Of a DNA stretch of 64,000 nt, positions 33,430-43,950 are shown piece after piece. The stretch's first letter is position 1. Each line of letters starts with the position of its first letter. The position numbers were made by a program, and so were the translations under genes. The notes beneath the pieces were generated by a model. It worked only from the letters and a program-made list of their open reading frames with translations. It did no database searches and was not told the DNA's origin. The DNA is from Nepenthes gracilis (lineage: Eukaryota > Streptophyta > Magnoliopsida > Caryophyllales > Nepenthaceae): positions 10,257,379-10,321,378 of the forward strand of contig BSYO01000010.1 of NCBI GenBank assembly GCA_033239525.1. The letters are read 5' to 3'.

Positions 33430-33945
33430 CTATCATGTCATATATATCCCATCCCGAGGGATATCTGTACTGTGTGCCACCCGATGGTCGGCCTATGTCG
33501 TCATATAAATCCCATCCCGAGGGATATCTGTACTGTGTGCCACCCGATGGTCGGCCTATGTCGTCATATAAATCCCATCCCGAGGGATATCTGTACTGTG
33601 TTCCACCAGAAGGTCGGCCTATATCGTCATATATATCCCATCCCAAGGGATATCTGTATTGTGTGCCATCCGAAGGTCGGCCTATGCCGTCATATATATC
33701 CCATCCTAAGGGATATCTGTACTGTGTGCCACCCGAAGGTCAGCCTATGTCGTCATATAAATCCCATCCCGAGGGATATCTGTACTGTGTGTCACCCGAA
33801 GGTCAGCCTATGTCGTCATATATATCCCATCCCGAGGGATATCTGTACTGTGTGCCACCCGAAGGTCGGCCTATGTCGTCATATATCCCATCTCGAGGGA
33901 TATCTGTACTGTGTGCCACCCGAAGGTCGGCCTATGTCCCTCCTG
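33430..33945. repeat. 63-bp minisatellite, eight units
   Basis: The unit contains GTCGGCCTATGTCGTCATAT and CCCATCCCGAGGGATATC. It is 21 codons long, so two overlapping plus-strand frames (196 and 211 aa) and a minus-strand frame pass through it; these are artefacts of a unit length divisible by three. The solo LTR A at 30230-30390 has two related units and the LTR at 19150-19215 has one. Confidence 0.9.
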
Positions 33946-34460
33946 GCTTAACGCCCTTGAGGACAAGGGGGACCATGAATCGCTCCATGGACAGAGCTAT
34001 CCTCGATTACCACCGTAATTTCCAAGGCCTCACCCAATAACTTACCTGGACTGTAGTCAGTCTCAGGTCCCAAAATAACAGAAACAGAAATACTTCCTTC
34101 TTATTGCTTACTGAAAGCCATTTTCAGTCAGAAACATCATAATTTACCCTTCAGCATATCTTAAGGCCTTTCCAAAAATCATATACTTCAAACTTAAATT
34201 CGAAAATCATATATACTTTAGGCCGATTTCAAAATACACTTGAGGCCAGTTTCGATTCCATGGCATAAAATATACTTGGGGCTGGTTTTAGATTTTTATC
34301 AAGGGCCAGAGCTTCTTTTCTCAAAATGCCGGAGTGTTCAAAAGCCGGAGTGCTCAAAAGCCGGAGTGCTTTTTACTCAAAGGACGGAGTGCTTTTCCTT
34401 TAAAATCGGGGTGCAAATTCCTTCTTAAAAGTCGGAGTGACATTCCTTAAAATCGGAGTT

Positions 34461-35123
34461 CGATTTCCGAATATGAAATACCGATTTCTGAATATGAAGT
34501 ACCGATTATCAAATATGAAATACTGTTTACCGATATGATATGTACTGTTCACCATTTATCGTACCGATTACCGATATGTTATGTTACTGTTTACCGCTTA
34601 CCGTACCGATTACCGATTCTGAAGTATAGTACTGTCACGATATGTTTTCTCTATTTCTTGGACTGCATTCTCATTAACCGTTTTGTTTATACATAGTTAC
34701 ATGACCGTTCTGCATCATTGTTTTACTACTCATATGCATGTACCTTACTGGGCCTTGGCTCACTGTTTTATGTTTTTCCCCTACAGATGAAGCTTTAGAG
34801 CTTATGCATGATGAGTTGGAGTGATTAGAGCTTGTCTGAAGGCTATTAAAGACCTCGGAAGCTTATTTTGGAGAAATATTATTGTAATGACTTGATGGAC
34901 TTCTATGGTTAAACATTTTTGGCTATGTACTCGGAAATGAATATTTTGGAATGAATATGAATGCTTCCGCAAGTGTTAGAATAACTTCCGCTATACTTAT
35001 TATGGTTAAAAGTATATGGGTCCTAGATGGCATCTGTGATCCTGTGTTGCACCTAATTGGTTTAGTTTGGGTTTTCAATTGTGATTGAATGACGGAATCA
35101 AAAAAAAAATCTGTTCCGTTACA
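34461..35123 (+). mobile_element. LTR A fragment, 3' 0.66 kb, plus strand
   Basis: It runs from CCGATTACCGAT short repeats through the acceptor CCCCTACAG, micro-ORF (34786-34824) and GGGTCCTAGATGGCATCTG to the terminus CTGTTCCGTTACA. It is the reverse complement of 32672-33170, so the pair forms a large imperfect palindrome. Confidence 0.8.
34786..34824 (+). other. LTR micro-ORF, DEALELMHDELE-stop
   Basis: Follows TTTTTCCCCTACAG. It differs from the other A copies at three residues while the acidic positions and stop are kept. Confidence 0.6.
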
Positions 35124-36291
35124 ATAGTCCCAAAATCTCTTCGGGAGGACATTTATCCAAGATTCATCCATGTACATCCACCTTAATATATCTTCTATCC
35201 TCCCGAATATTGGGTCACCTTTGTCACTATTGCAATGCCTAGTCTTCCAATTACACATAACTCAAAAACACAACGTAACATAGGCTCGGAATTCCCAAAA
35301 CGACACCAGGCTACAATATCAAACTCAAGAGCCTTACCTCTTATCACAACAGGCAACACTTAACACCCTGAGTTAATACCTTAGAATCTCGATTCAGACA
35401 CTGGACCTCTTCACCGTCCGTCCCAAGATAAGGACATTCCTCAATCTTGCGATCAAATTAATTATAATTAGAATCATACTTCTTAACTTGTTGGGAAGAA
35501 TACCTCATCGATTAAAGAATACCCATGCGGATGTCCTACAATACTTCTAATCTTCCCGAGCATTTGGCTACCACAACCACCATTTCAATACCCATGATCC
35601 ATGTCTTAATTTCCACAAAGTCTGAGTCACTTAGAATTCAAACACTTAACCGTTATTCATCCTGCTTGCTAGGTTGATCAAGCAAGCCCTTCTTAGCATA
35701 TTACTAGCCTTAGGAACTCAATCTAGAGCTGGTCAAACTTGAACCTTAATCTGACACCGATTAACCTAGGCCCCGAATCCTCACTGATCAATTTAAATAC
35801 TAAGTGGCACTAATGAAATTAAAACCTCAAGGTACCTCCTTACAACTCCTACCGACCTCATGGTTGACCACTACCCCATGTATTCCCTTGACTAAAAACC
35901 ATGTTACTTCCTGCGACCACAAACATCACAATATTATGAATCCTCCAATAATCAGATTAGAGGAAGGGGCTAAGATTGATGCATTTCAAAATTAACCCCT
36001 TAAGCCCAAGATTTAGACATTTCCTCTAATTCGAACTACTTAATCTCGCCTTAACATAGAACAGAATAACCTGAATCCTTAAACCTCAATTGATCAGCCT
36101 AGGCTTACATTAGGTATCAACTAGCTTAAATGCTAAGCTTCAACTGAAGTCTAGTCTAGTTTAGGCAAACTAAGATACCTCGAACTATTCCAACTCAATC
36201 ATCCCATACCTTAATCTACCTATTTCAGCCAAATTTTAACAGGTCCTAAGCTTCCCATACGATTCAAATCAAACCTAAGGCATCTCTTTTT
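35124..36291 (-). pseudogene. Decayed 5' internal region (leader) of a Ty3/gypsy element
   Basis: On the minus strand this follows the primer-binding site at 36292-36304. The text GATCAGCCTAGGC, GATGCCTTAGGTTTG and similar words recur in the other leaders (15371-17009 and 49551-53268). No gag frame is recognisable; a frame with MDESWINVLPKRFWDY at 35110-35190 is not one I can assign. Confidence 0.5.
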
Positions 36292-36304
36292 CTCTGATAC
36301 CAAC
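36292..36304 (-). other. Primer-binding site, tRNA-Met type
   Basis: The minus strand reads GTTGGTATCAGAG next to the LTR terminus CCGTCATA. Confidence 0.75.
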
Positions 36305-38357
36305 TATGACGGACTGGGTTATTCTCCTTAAATAACCTCCGTTAATGGTAACATAAACTTATACCCATAATTTCTCATTATGGATTCTATAGAAATTTCA
36401 ACAGAGTTTTTCCTACAATTGGATGAAAAATAAAAAATATAACTGTTCAAAATTAACCTGCACAAGTACACAACTATCCAATTTAAGTATTTTGGACTAC
36501 AACACAATACACAAAACCACATCGCCATACCTTCCATGGCTCCAACACAATATTCCTAGCTACCGTATTGGGTCTGAAGAGATTCCATCTAGGACTAAAT
36601 AAAATCTAAAACATCCAATATTATTGTTGAAGTATAGCTAAATCCATAAACCTATGGAAGCACAACAATAACCATAAAATAATAATAAACTGCATTAAAC
36701 TATTAGACTGTTTACATTCTATTACAACAGACGTAAACAAATCTTTAGGCCTTTGACATTCAGCTAATCTCCTCAAACAAGTCTCTGTCCTTACTCTTTT
36801 TTTTTTTGGTAAGTAAGTATTTTGGATTAAAGGGAGAAAACAATTTACAAAACACTGTTTCAACTCCAAGTATTTCATAGAGTTAGAAACTAGGGCAAGG
36901 AGCAACTAGTACATCAGAATAATATGAGGGAGGACAATGTTCTCAACAAATGAAAATGAACTTTATCTAGAATCACTAACTATAGCAAATGTGATCATAC
37001 ATCATAGGGAAATAATAGGGAATCAAGAATCGAAGGCGGGAAACATATAACTTGAATAAAAAGGAAGCATGTGAGGAGAGAGGACATTTGGGATCATCTT
37101 GTTCACATGTTTGTTCTGGTTACATTTATTTATTTTTATTACTTTTATTAATCTTTGTAGACCTGGGCTAGTAGGTCCTACTAACCAACGATGTGAGAGG
37201 ATGAGGAAAGGAATGTGTCTGCCACACATTCTAAAGCCGGCTATATTTTCAGTCTATAGTACTCAACCATCGGTTACATTTTAGGCCTGCAGCACTTAGC
37301 CATCTCAACTCACCCCATATCCCGTGGGGACCAGGGCAATCCTCATTTTTCTACAATAGTATCCTAAAGCATACCACAAACATCACCCACTTCTACGAGC
37401 CACCAAAATATGTGGTCAAGTATTACATGGATTCACACCGTGATAGATATCGCAAAACCAAGAATATTACCCCTATGAACCATAGTCCTAGTTTCAGGAT
37501 TAATCCTTCCTTGAGGGAAGATCCACCACATGCACATCACATTTTCCAATCGAAAAATCACATTCCCATCCTTTTCTCTATCCGGGAGATCAAATCCATT
37601 ACATATCTCCATCTAGGAGATCAAATCCATCATATCGTACTTTAGTGGATTTCCCTCATTTACTTGCTCGGTTCCTTCCTTTTTTTGGAACTTAAACCTT
37701 TTTAGCCATTCAATTCAAGCTCAAAAGAGACTTTGGATTTACTTAGCTTCGGTGACCAAATACCACCCTAGAAGCCTCCAGAATGCATTCCCTTGCTTCC
37801 GGTGCACACTTGTACATTTTCAGGGCTTACAATTTAACATGATCAATTAGGCACAAAGTTTACAAGCATTAAATGGTGGAAGCATGCAAAATTTCCCATT
37901 CAAACTCGGGTGAACAGTAACATGGGCTTTTAGAGTTCTCGGACGACACGAACGGGTCGATTCTTGCAAAATCAGACATCCGGTCGATATATACATACAA
38001 TTGGGACGTGACGATTCATATTTTGGGGTCAATTTAAAATAACACGAGGATAGAAATATGTAAATTTCCCATTTTATTTTTGATGAACAGTAACATTGTA
38101 CTTTTAGAGGGCTCGGACACCACGAATGGGTCGAAACGTGTAAGATCGATCACGCAGCCGACTTATATACACATTTGGGACATGGTGATTCACATTTTGG
38201 GGTCAATTTAACAAGATAAGGTGCAAAAACTTAAAAGCCCCAATTCCCGTAGGTTAGGGTTTGGTGGAACTCCATCGACCGGATTGGTGAGTAAATCAAA
38301 CAATAAAGTACATAATCATTGGTCTCAAGTCATGGGTTATCCATTTTCTATGGTTTG
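36305..38357 (-). mobile_element. LTR C-like fragment, minus strand
   Basis: On its own strand the terminus ACCCAGTCCGTCATA is preceded by GACGGAGGTTATTTAAGGAG, as in LTR C (41275). It carries two H1 hairpins (37240-37260 and 37273-37293), GGTCCCCACGGG, a roughly 174-bp tandem duplication (about 37885-38050 and 38061-38222), and ends near 38357 without U3. A LINE tail is inserted at 36797-36940. It is joined head to head with the plus-strand LTR C starting at 38358. Confidence 0.7.
36797..36940 (-). mobile_element. LINE 3' end insertion
   Basis: The minus strand reads TGCCCTAG, AAATACTTGGAGTTG, CTCCCTTTAATCCAAAATAC, TTACTTACC and A11, matching the LINE end at 41868-42013. I see no clear TSD. 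Confidence 0.75.
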
Positions 38358-38895
38358 TGTGAGGTTTCGGGTTTAAGGGTATGGTAGTTAAGAGGTAATC
38401 GTCGTATTGGTAATTAATAACAGACCTATTGAACGATGCGGGGATGTGTATCTGGTGAAAAATTAGAAAATAATTTGGAATTCCTTCTGCTGAGGTGCGG
38501 GAGAGTAGCTTGCACCCACTGGCCGCTTGAGCTCCACTTGAGCAGAAATTCCAGAAGCACGCCCACCCGCTGGCCGCTTGAGCTGCTCGAGCGAAAATTC
38601 CAGAATGTGCCCGCCTGATGCTCGCTCGAGCCGTGCTCGAGCGGTGGCGCAATATAAAGTCGCGCCCTACCTTCTCCTCTTCATTTTTGTCACAGCCCTA
38701 GGGTTTTCGTGAGAGGGTTCTCATGCTCCGCCTGTGTCCTCAAGCTTGCCACGTACATTATGGTGGGAACCCAAGGAATACTTCGACCGCCCTTGGGGGT
38801 GGGTGATGTTCATAGCACGCTCTGGGGATATGGGCCGTGTTGGCCAAGTGCTGCAGGCCTAAAATGTAGCGTTTGGTTGAATGTTGCATCGTAGA
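38358..38895 (+). mobile_element. LTR C fragment with internal deletion
   Basis: It starts TGTGAGGTTTCGGG, with CTCGAG cluster (38510-38650), a TATA box and GCCCTAGGGTTTTC. It then jumps to GTGTCCTCAAGCTTGCCACG (equivalent to 43375 in LTR C) and one H1 hairpin (38850-38870). At 38896 a second LTR start follows. About 0.8 kb is missing compared with 42164-44474, including the donor. Confidence 0.7.
38653..38659 (+). promoter_or_regulatory. TATA box of LTR C fragment
   Basis: ATATAAAGTCGCG, the same context as 42451. Confidence 0.6.
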
Positions 38896-38897
38896 TG

Positions 38898-41308
38898 TGT
38901 GGTTTCGGGTTTGAAAAACTTGATAATGATGAGGTGATTAGTATGCTAATGATTAATACTAGGCCTATGGATCGAATAAGGTTTGGTATCGGAAGAAAAA
39001 TCGAGAAGAATTCAGGTTCATGCTGCTGAAGCGCTGCCAGCAGGCTTGTGCCTGCTGCGCGCTCACGCCGTGGCTCGAGCGTGTTTTCCAAAACCTTGCC
39101 TCCCGTAGGCCGCTCGAGCTCCGCTCTAGCATGTATTCCAGAACCTCGCCTGCCCGCTCACCGCTGGAGCTCCGCTCGAGTGTGAATTCCAGAATCGCGC
39201 CTGCTTGATGCTCGCTCAAGGCGCGCTCGAGCGGTGGTGCCTTTTTAAGCCGCGTCGTGCTTCTTTCTCCTCATTTTCCCATGATCCCAAAAGCTTCTAG
39301 AGAGAGAGAGAGCACCGATTCTAGTGAGAGAAGTGAGGAGATCGAGGTCGTAGAGTCCAAATCCGTCCAAGAGCTAGTTATAAAGGTGAAAGCACGCGTT
39401 GAGGCAAGTGTTCTCATACTCACTTCTCATTCTCTTTCAATGTTTTGTTTGACTTTGTTGGGTATTTTGTGTCGATACCCACCATGAACATTAGAATCAT
39501 GAAGCCCATGCCTTGAGGTCTAAGAATATGTAGTTATTTGTCCGGATCGTGTCCGGTTCACTCGGTTTGGTTTCACCGAAACCCTAATCCACGAAATTGG
39601 GGATTTCTCATTTTCCTTCTGTGTATCGTGGAATTGACCTCAAAATGTGAATCCCCACATCCTAAATATGTATATTTGTCAACCACGAGTTCAATCTCGC
39701 ACGTTTCGATCTGATCGAGGTGTCCGGGCCCTCTAAATCGGCCCTGACACTGTTCACCCGAGTGTAAAGGGGGAAATTGCATGTTTCCACCTTCGTTGTA
39801 TGTTGAATCGACCCCAAAAGATGAATCACCATGTCCCAATTGTGCATATGTATCAATATTGTGTTAAAGTGTAAGCCCCGAAAATGTGTATTTGGGCACC
39901 GGAAGCAAGGAAACGAGTCCAGGAGGCTTCTAAAATGATACGTGATTATCAAAGGTATGAAATTCAAAATTCTCTAGTGAATGTGAATTGAATTGTAATG
40001 ACGGGATTGAGTCCCACTGAAAGTTGTGAACTGAGCAAGTAAATGGAAGGGAATCCACATTGTGCATTGTGATGGAATGATCTCCTGGATGGAGATGTAT
40101 GTGATGGGAATGGGATTTCCTGAGTTGTGAATGTGTATGGCAAATGTGGATTTCCCTCTCCAAGTGTTGGAACTAATCTTGAAACTAGGACCATGATTCA
40201 TAGGGGTAGTAACCTTTGGCTTACCATGTCCATCGCGGTTGAACCCGAAAAATACTTGGCCACGTATTCTGGCAGGTCGTGGGAGCGGGTGATGTTCGTG
40301 GTACGCTTTAGGAAACTACTGTGGAAGAACGAGGTTTGACCTGGTCCTCGGGGGATATGGGGCGTGTTGGCCGAGTGCTATAGGCCTAAAATGTAGCCAT
40401 TTGGTTAAATGTTACATAGTGGAGATGCAATTGATGGTCGAGTGCTGCAGACCTAAAATGTAGCCGTAGCTTTAGAATGTATAGCGAACACATTTCTTTC
40501 CTCATTCTCTCCCATCGTTGGTTAGTACGACCTACTAGCCCGGGTCCGCAAAGATGATATAATGATGAAAACGAATAATGCCTAATCAATGTAACCGTGA
40601 GAATCTAATGTTCCAAGATGGTTCCCTGTTTCCTCTCCTGATTCTTGATTATTGATATCTTGTGCTTTTCCCCTCTCCTAGTTGTTTCTTTCATCGTTGT
40701 CATGATTGTAAGTGAGTTATGATTACATTTGCTGAGCTGTACACTCACTCTTGCTGTTTTTTTGGTTCTTCCAGATGAAAACACTTAGCAGGCGCCAGAT
40801 TAGTTAAAGCAAGGAGAGAGACTTGCTTGAAGATATTAGCTGGACATCGAAGCTTGAAGATTGGGTTATGTTTATCATATTAGAATGTAAACAGCCACTC
40901 ATGGATGGATATGACTTGTTGTTGTATTATGGTTTTGTTATACTTCCGTAGGTTTTGATGAATTAGTTAAACTTCCACATTTATGCCATGTTAATGTTCT
41001 TATATTTTGAGTTTTGTTAGATAATATCTCTCTAGACCCAGTATAGCAGATAGGATTACTGTACTAGAGCCATGGATGATATGGCAGTTATATGATCCTG
41101 TATTGTGTGTTGTAGGCTTTGTATTGATTATTTTGATTAGTTGTGTGCCTGTACAGGATGTATTTGAGCCGGTCGTATTTTTTGTTTTCGTCCAATTTTA
41201 GAGGAAACTCTGCTGAAATTTCTGTATAATCCATAAGTTAATTATGGGTATTAGTTTGTGTTACCATTGACGGAGGTTATTTATTAGAAAAATAATCCGG
41301 TCCGCACA
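38898..41308 (+). mobile_element. LTR C, complete, 2.4 kb
   Basis: It starts TGTGGTTTCGGG and ends AATCCGGTCCGCACA. It carries a CTCGAG cluster (39040-39240), a TTTTTAAGCCGCG TATA-like site, a leader with AGAGAGAGAGAG, the donor CGTTGAG|GCAAGTG at 39403/39404, two H1 hairpins (40377-40397 and 40444-40464) and TTCTTCCAG. The micro-ORF after it (from 40774) is broken by an early TAG after DENT. No matching TSD. It is followed directly by another LTR C interior. Confidence 0.75.
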
Positions 41309-41733
41309 GTAGAGATGCAACCGATGGTCGAGTGCTGCAGACCTAAAATGTAGCCGTGGCTTTAGAATGTGCAGCGAACACATTCCTTTCCTCGTTCTCT
41401 CGCCTCATTGGCTAGTACGGCCTCTGGCTCTAGGGTCCGCAAAGATAAATGTTAAAATGAAAATGAATAAAAAGTAACTGACATAAGTATGTAAATCGGA
41501 CAATCCCAAGCGTTCTTCTCCCTCTCGCGTTCCCTTATGTTGTTCCTATGCCTTTTCTTTCCAGTTATTGTTTACCGTTATCTGTTGTTAGTTAGTGGTG
41601 TATGATTTCATTTGCTGGGCTTTATGCTCACCCTTGCTCTATCTTTTTCAGATGAGAACGCCTTGATGCCTGACGAGGCCGAGTAGATCATAGAAGCTCA
41701 GTAGATAGCTGTTTTGCGCGCAGGGCTCATGTG
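41309..41733 (+). mobile_element. LTR C interior fragment
   Basis: From just before an H1 hairpin (41334-41354) through TCTTTTTCAG and an intact micro-ORF to AGCTCAGTAGATAGC. It is nearly identical to 43580-43995, but its LTR end is replaced at about 41733 by pol sequence. Confidence 0.7.
41651..41686 (+). other. LTR micro-ORF, DENALMPDEAE-stop
   Basis: Follows CTCTATCTTTTTCAG, the clearest acceptor-like tract in the window. Confidence 0.6.
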
Positions 41734-41867
41734 ATTGATTTCGGTTCTTTGGCTATCGATAAAGATTTACGTTATCTTGAGGAGCCCGCGGAAATCTTAG
41801 ATTGAAGGGAACAAATCTTGCGATCAAAAGTCATTCCTCTCGTGAAGGCCTTGTGGAGGAACCACTC

Positions 41868-42013
41868 TAGCTATTATGTTGTACTCAGCGGCTCGGGGAA
41901 TGCCCTAGCTATTATGCTTTATCTCCCTGTTAAAATACTTGGAGATAAAGCATTGATTTTGTAAATTTTTTCTTCCATTAATCCAAAATACTTACCTACC
42001 AAAAAAAAAAAAA
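41868..42013 (+). mobile_element. Short LINE 3' end insertion with TSD
   Basis: The 10-bp repeat GGAACCACTC lies at 41858-41867 and 42017-42026. The insert carries ATGCCCTAGCTATTATGC, AATACTTGGAGATAAAGC, ACTTACCTACC and A13. It interrupts the conserved RNHSSEEATW codons of pol. Confidence 0.85.
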
Positions 42014-42087
42014 GGTGGAACCACTCCAGCGAGGAAGCGACTTGGGAAAGAGAGGACGAAATGCGGGAAAGGCATCCTCATCTGTTT

Positions 42088-42097
42088 TGCGGTAAGT
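42088..42097 (+). other. Splice-donor-like site at pol end, no stop before it
   Basis: TGCG|GTAAGT. The pol frame is open up to the junction, and the leftover G is in phase with the D codon of the micro-ORF at 43915. Confidence 0.5.
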
Positions 42098-42450
42098 GAG
42101 CTAATTTCATTCTTTAGATTCGTTAAAAATTTCGAGGACGAAATTTTATAAGTTGGGGAGAGTTGTGAGGTTCCGAGTTTAAGCGTATGGTAGTTAAGAG
42201 GTAATAGTCATATTGATAATTAATAATAGACCTATTGAACGATGCGGGGATGTGTATCTGGTGAAAAATTAGAAAATAATTCGGAATTCCTTTTGCTGAG
42301 GTGCGGGGCCAGCAGCTTGCACCCACTGGCCGCTTGAGCTCCGCTCGAGCGGAAATTCCAGAAGCACGCCCGCCCGCTGGCCGCTCGAGCGAAAATTCCA
42401 GAATGTGCTCGCCTGATGCTCGCTCGAGCCGCGCTCGAGCGGTGGCGCGA

Positions 42451-42458
42451 TATAAAGT
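42451..42458 (+). promoter_or_regulatory. TATA box of LTR C
   Basis: TATAAAGT directly after the GCTCGAGCGGTGGCGCG block. Confidence 0.65.
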
Positions 42459-43529
42459 CGTGCCTTGCCTTCTCCTCTTCATTTTTCTCACGGCCCTAGG
42501 GTTTTTAGAGAGAGAGAGGGGCGATCCTAGAGAGAGAAAAGGAGAGAACGAGGCCCGGGAGTCCAAATCCGTCCGAGAGCTAGTTATTAAAGTGAAAGCA
42601 CGCGTCGAGGTAAGTTTTCTCATACCCACTAACTTTCCTCTTTCGTTGGTTTTTGTTTATTATCGGGTATTTTCATCTCAATACTCACCCGTAACCTAGA
42701 AAATGTAGTACCCGTGTCTTGAGGCCAAGGATGGTATGGTTTATTGGTTGTTTTGCTCACCGATTCGTCCGGTGGAGCTTCGTAAAACCCTAACCCACGA
42801 AATTTTGGGGTTTTCCCATTTTCTGCTCATGAATCATTAAGTTGACTTCAAAATGTGAATCCCCACGTCCCTATTGTGTATATATATTGGCCGCGCGAGT
42901 GATCTCACACGTTATGACCCGTTCGCGGCCTCCGAATCCTCTAAGAACGCGCTCTTACTGTTCATCCGTGATTAAAATGTGAAATCGCACGTTTTGCTTC
43001 TATCTAATTGTGATGAGACTCATGTTATGTGTTGATGTGAAAGTGTAAGTTTCAAAATGTATAATTGTGCATCGGAAGCATGGGAATGTGTTCCGGAGGC
43101 TTCTAAGGTGGTGGTTGTCCACCGGAGGTAAGGAATTTCAAACTCCTTGCGAACTCGAAGTAAATTGTTTTAAAAATTAATTCCAAAGAAGGAATAAAGT
43201 TAAGTAACTAAATGGAGGGAGACCCTCTAGGTATGTCGTGGTGAACGTGATCTCCCGGATAGAGACATGTGATGGGAATGGGATTTCCCAGATTGTGAAT
43301 CAGTATGCCGAGAGTGGGTCCTCCCTCTCGGAAAGTTGAACCTTGAAACTAGGACCATGGTTGATAGGGGTGGTGTCCTCAAGCTTGCCACGTACGTCAT
43401 GGTAGGAACCCAAGGAATACTCTGGCCGCCCTTGGGGGTGGGTGATGTTCATGGAACGCTTTAGGACACTACGGTGAAAGAACGAGGTTTGCCCTGGTCC
43501 CCGGGGGATATGGGGTGTGTTGGCCGAGG

Positions 43530-43617
43530 GCTGCAGGCCTAAAATGTAGCCGTTTGGTTGAATGTTGCATAGTAGAAATGCAACCGATATTCGAGTGCTG
43601 TAGACCTAAAATGTAGC
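43530..43617 (+). other. Paired H1 hairpins
   Basis: 43530-43550: arms GCTGCA and TGTAGC. 43597-43617: arms GCTGTA and TGTAGC. Both pair fully if G-U is allowed, and both have the loop RGACCTAAAA or GGCCTAAAA. The spacing of about 67 bases is also seen at 40377-40464. Confidence 0.65.
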
Positions 43618-43914
43618 CGTGTCTTTAGAATGTGTAGCGACCACATTCCTTTCCTCATTCGCTCGCCTCGTTCGCTAGTACGACATACTGGCTCCAGGGT
43701 CTCCAAAGATAAATGTTAAAATGGAAATGAATAAAAAGTGACTAACATAAGTATGTAAATCGGACAATCCCAAGTGTTCTTCTCCCTCTCGCGTTCCCTT
43801 GTATTGTTCCTATGTTTTTTCTTTCCAGCTATTGTTTACCGTTATCTGTTGTTAGTTAGTGGTGTATGATTTCATTTGCTGGGCTTTATGCTTACCCTTG
43901 CTCTATCTTTTTCA

Positions 43915-43950
43915 GATGGAAACGCCTTGATGCCTGACGAGGCCGTGTAG
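43915..43950 (+). other. LTR micro-ORF, DGNALMPDEAV-stop
   Basis: Follows TCTATCTTTTTCAG. It differs from the neighbouring copy at 41651 at two residues (E to G and E to V). Confidence 0.55.

Larger units (their letters stand above)
32672..34460 (-). mobile_element. LTR A fragment, 3' 1.8 kb, minus strand
   Basis: It starts at the terminus TGTGACGGA and carries the intact micro-ORF (32967-33005), hairpin H3 (33401-33423), an expanded 63-bp array (33430-33945), the CCATGGACAGAGCTATCC block (33980) and the GCCGGAGT array (34310-34450). Near 34460 it meets a plus-strand piece of the same LTR. U3 and exon 1 are missing. Confidence 0.8.
41734..42163 (+). pseudogene. Pol C-terminus (chromodomain-like tail) and polypurine tract
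   Basis: The frame reads VIDFGSLAIDKDLRYLEEP, then a stop in the ILD motif, then REQILRSKVIPLVKALWRNH. A LINE tail interrupts it at 41868-42013 and it continues EATWEREDEMRERHPHLFC. Unlike other copies, the pol end has TGC where TGA is usual and continues G-K-stop across GGTAAGTGA. Then TTCGAGGACGAAATTTTATA and the polypurine tract AAGTTGGGGAGAGT lead into the LTR at 42164. Only the last 90 or so codons of pol are present. Confidence 0.8.

Noticed and set aside
33430..33945. CRISPR-like array
   Set aside because: The units are contiguous direct repeats without spacers, in a plant retrotransposon LTR.
33405..34040. Long plus-strand frame (211 aa) with 21-residue repeats
   Set aside because: It passes through a 63-bp minisatellite; a unit length divisible by three keeps frames open on both strands. 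No domain, no sensible start, and it lies inside an LTR.
32672..35123. Target-site duplication around the LTR A palindrome
   Set aside because: Flanks AAATG and ATAGT do not match, so this is a rearrangement and not a simple insertion.
42540..42609. LTR exon 1 as the coding exon joined to the micro-ORF
   Set aside because: In the phase needed for the D codon, exon 1 has a TAA a few codons before the donor in the copies at 18410 and 42590 and no ATG after it, so the pol-end donor fits better.
42123..42699. Frames of 130-170 aa on both strands through the LTR C U3 and leader
   Set aside because: They arise from the GC-rich CTCGAG block. The equivalent frames are not kept in the other LTR copies, and the plus-strand frame is in the wrong phase for the micro-ORF.
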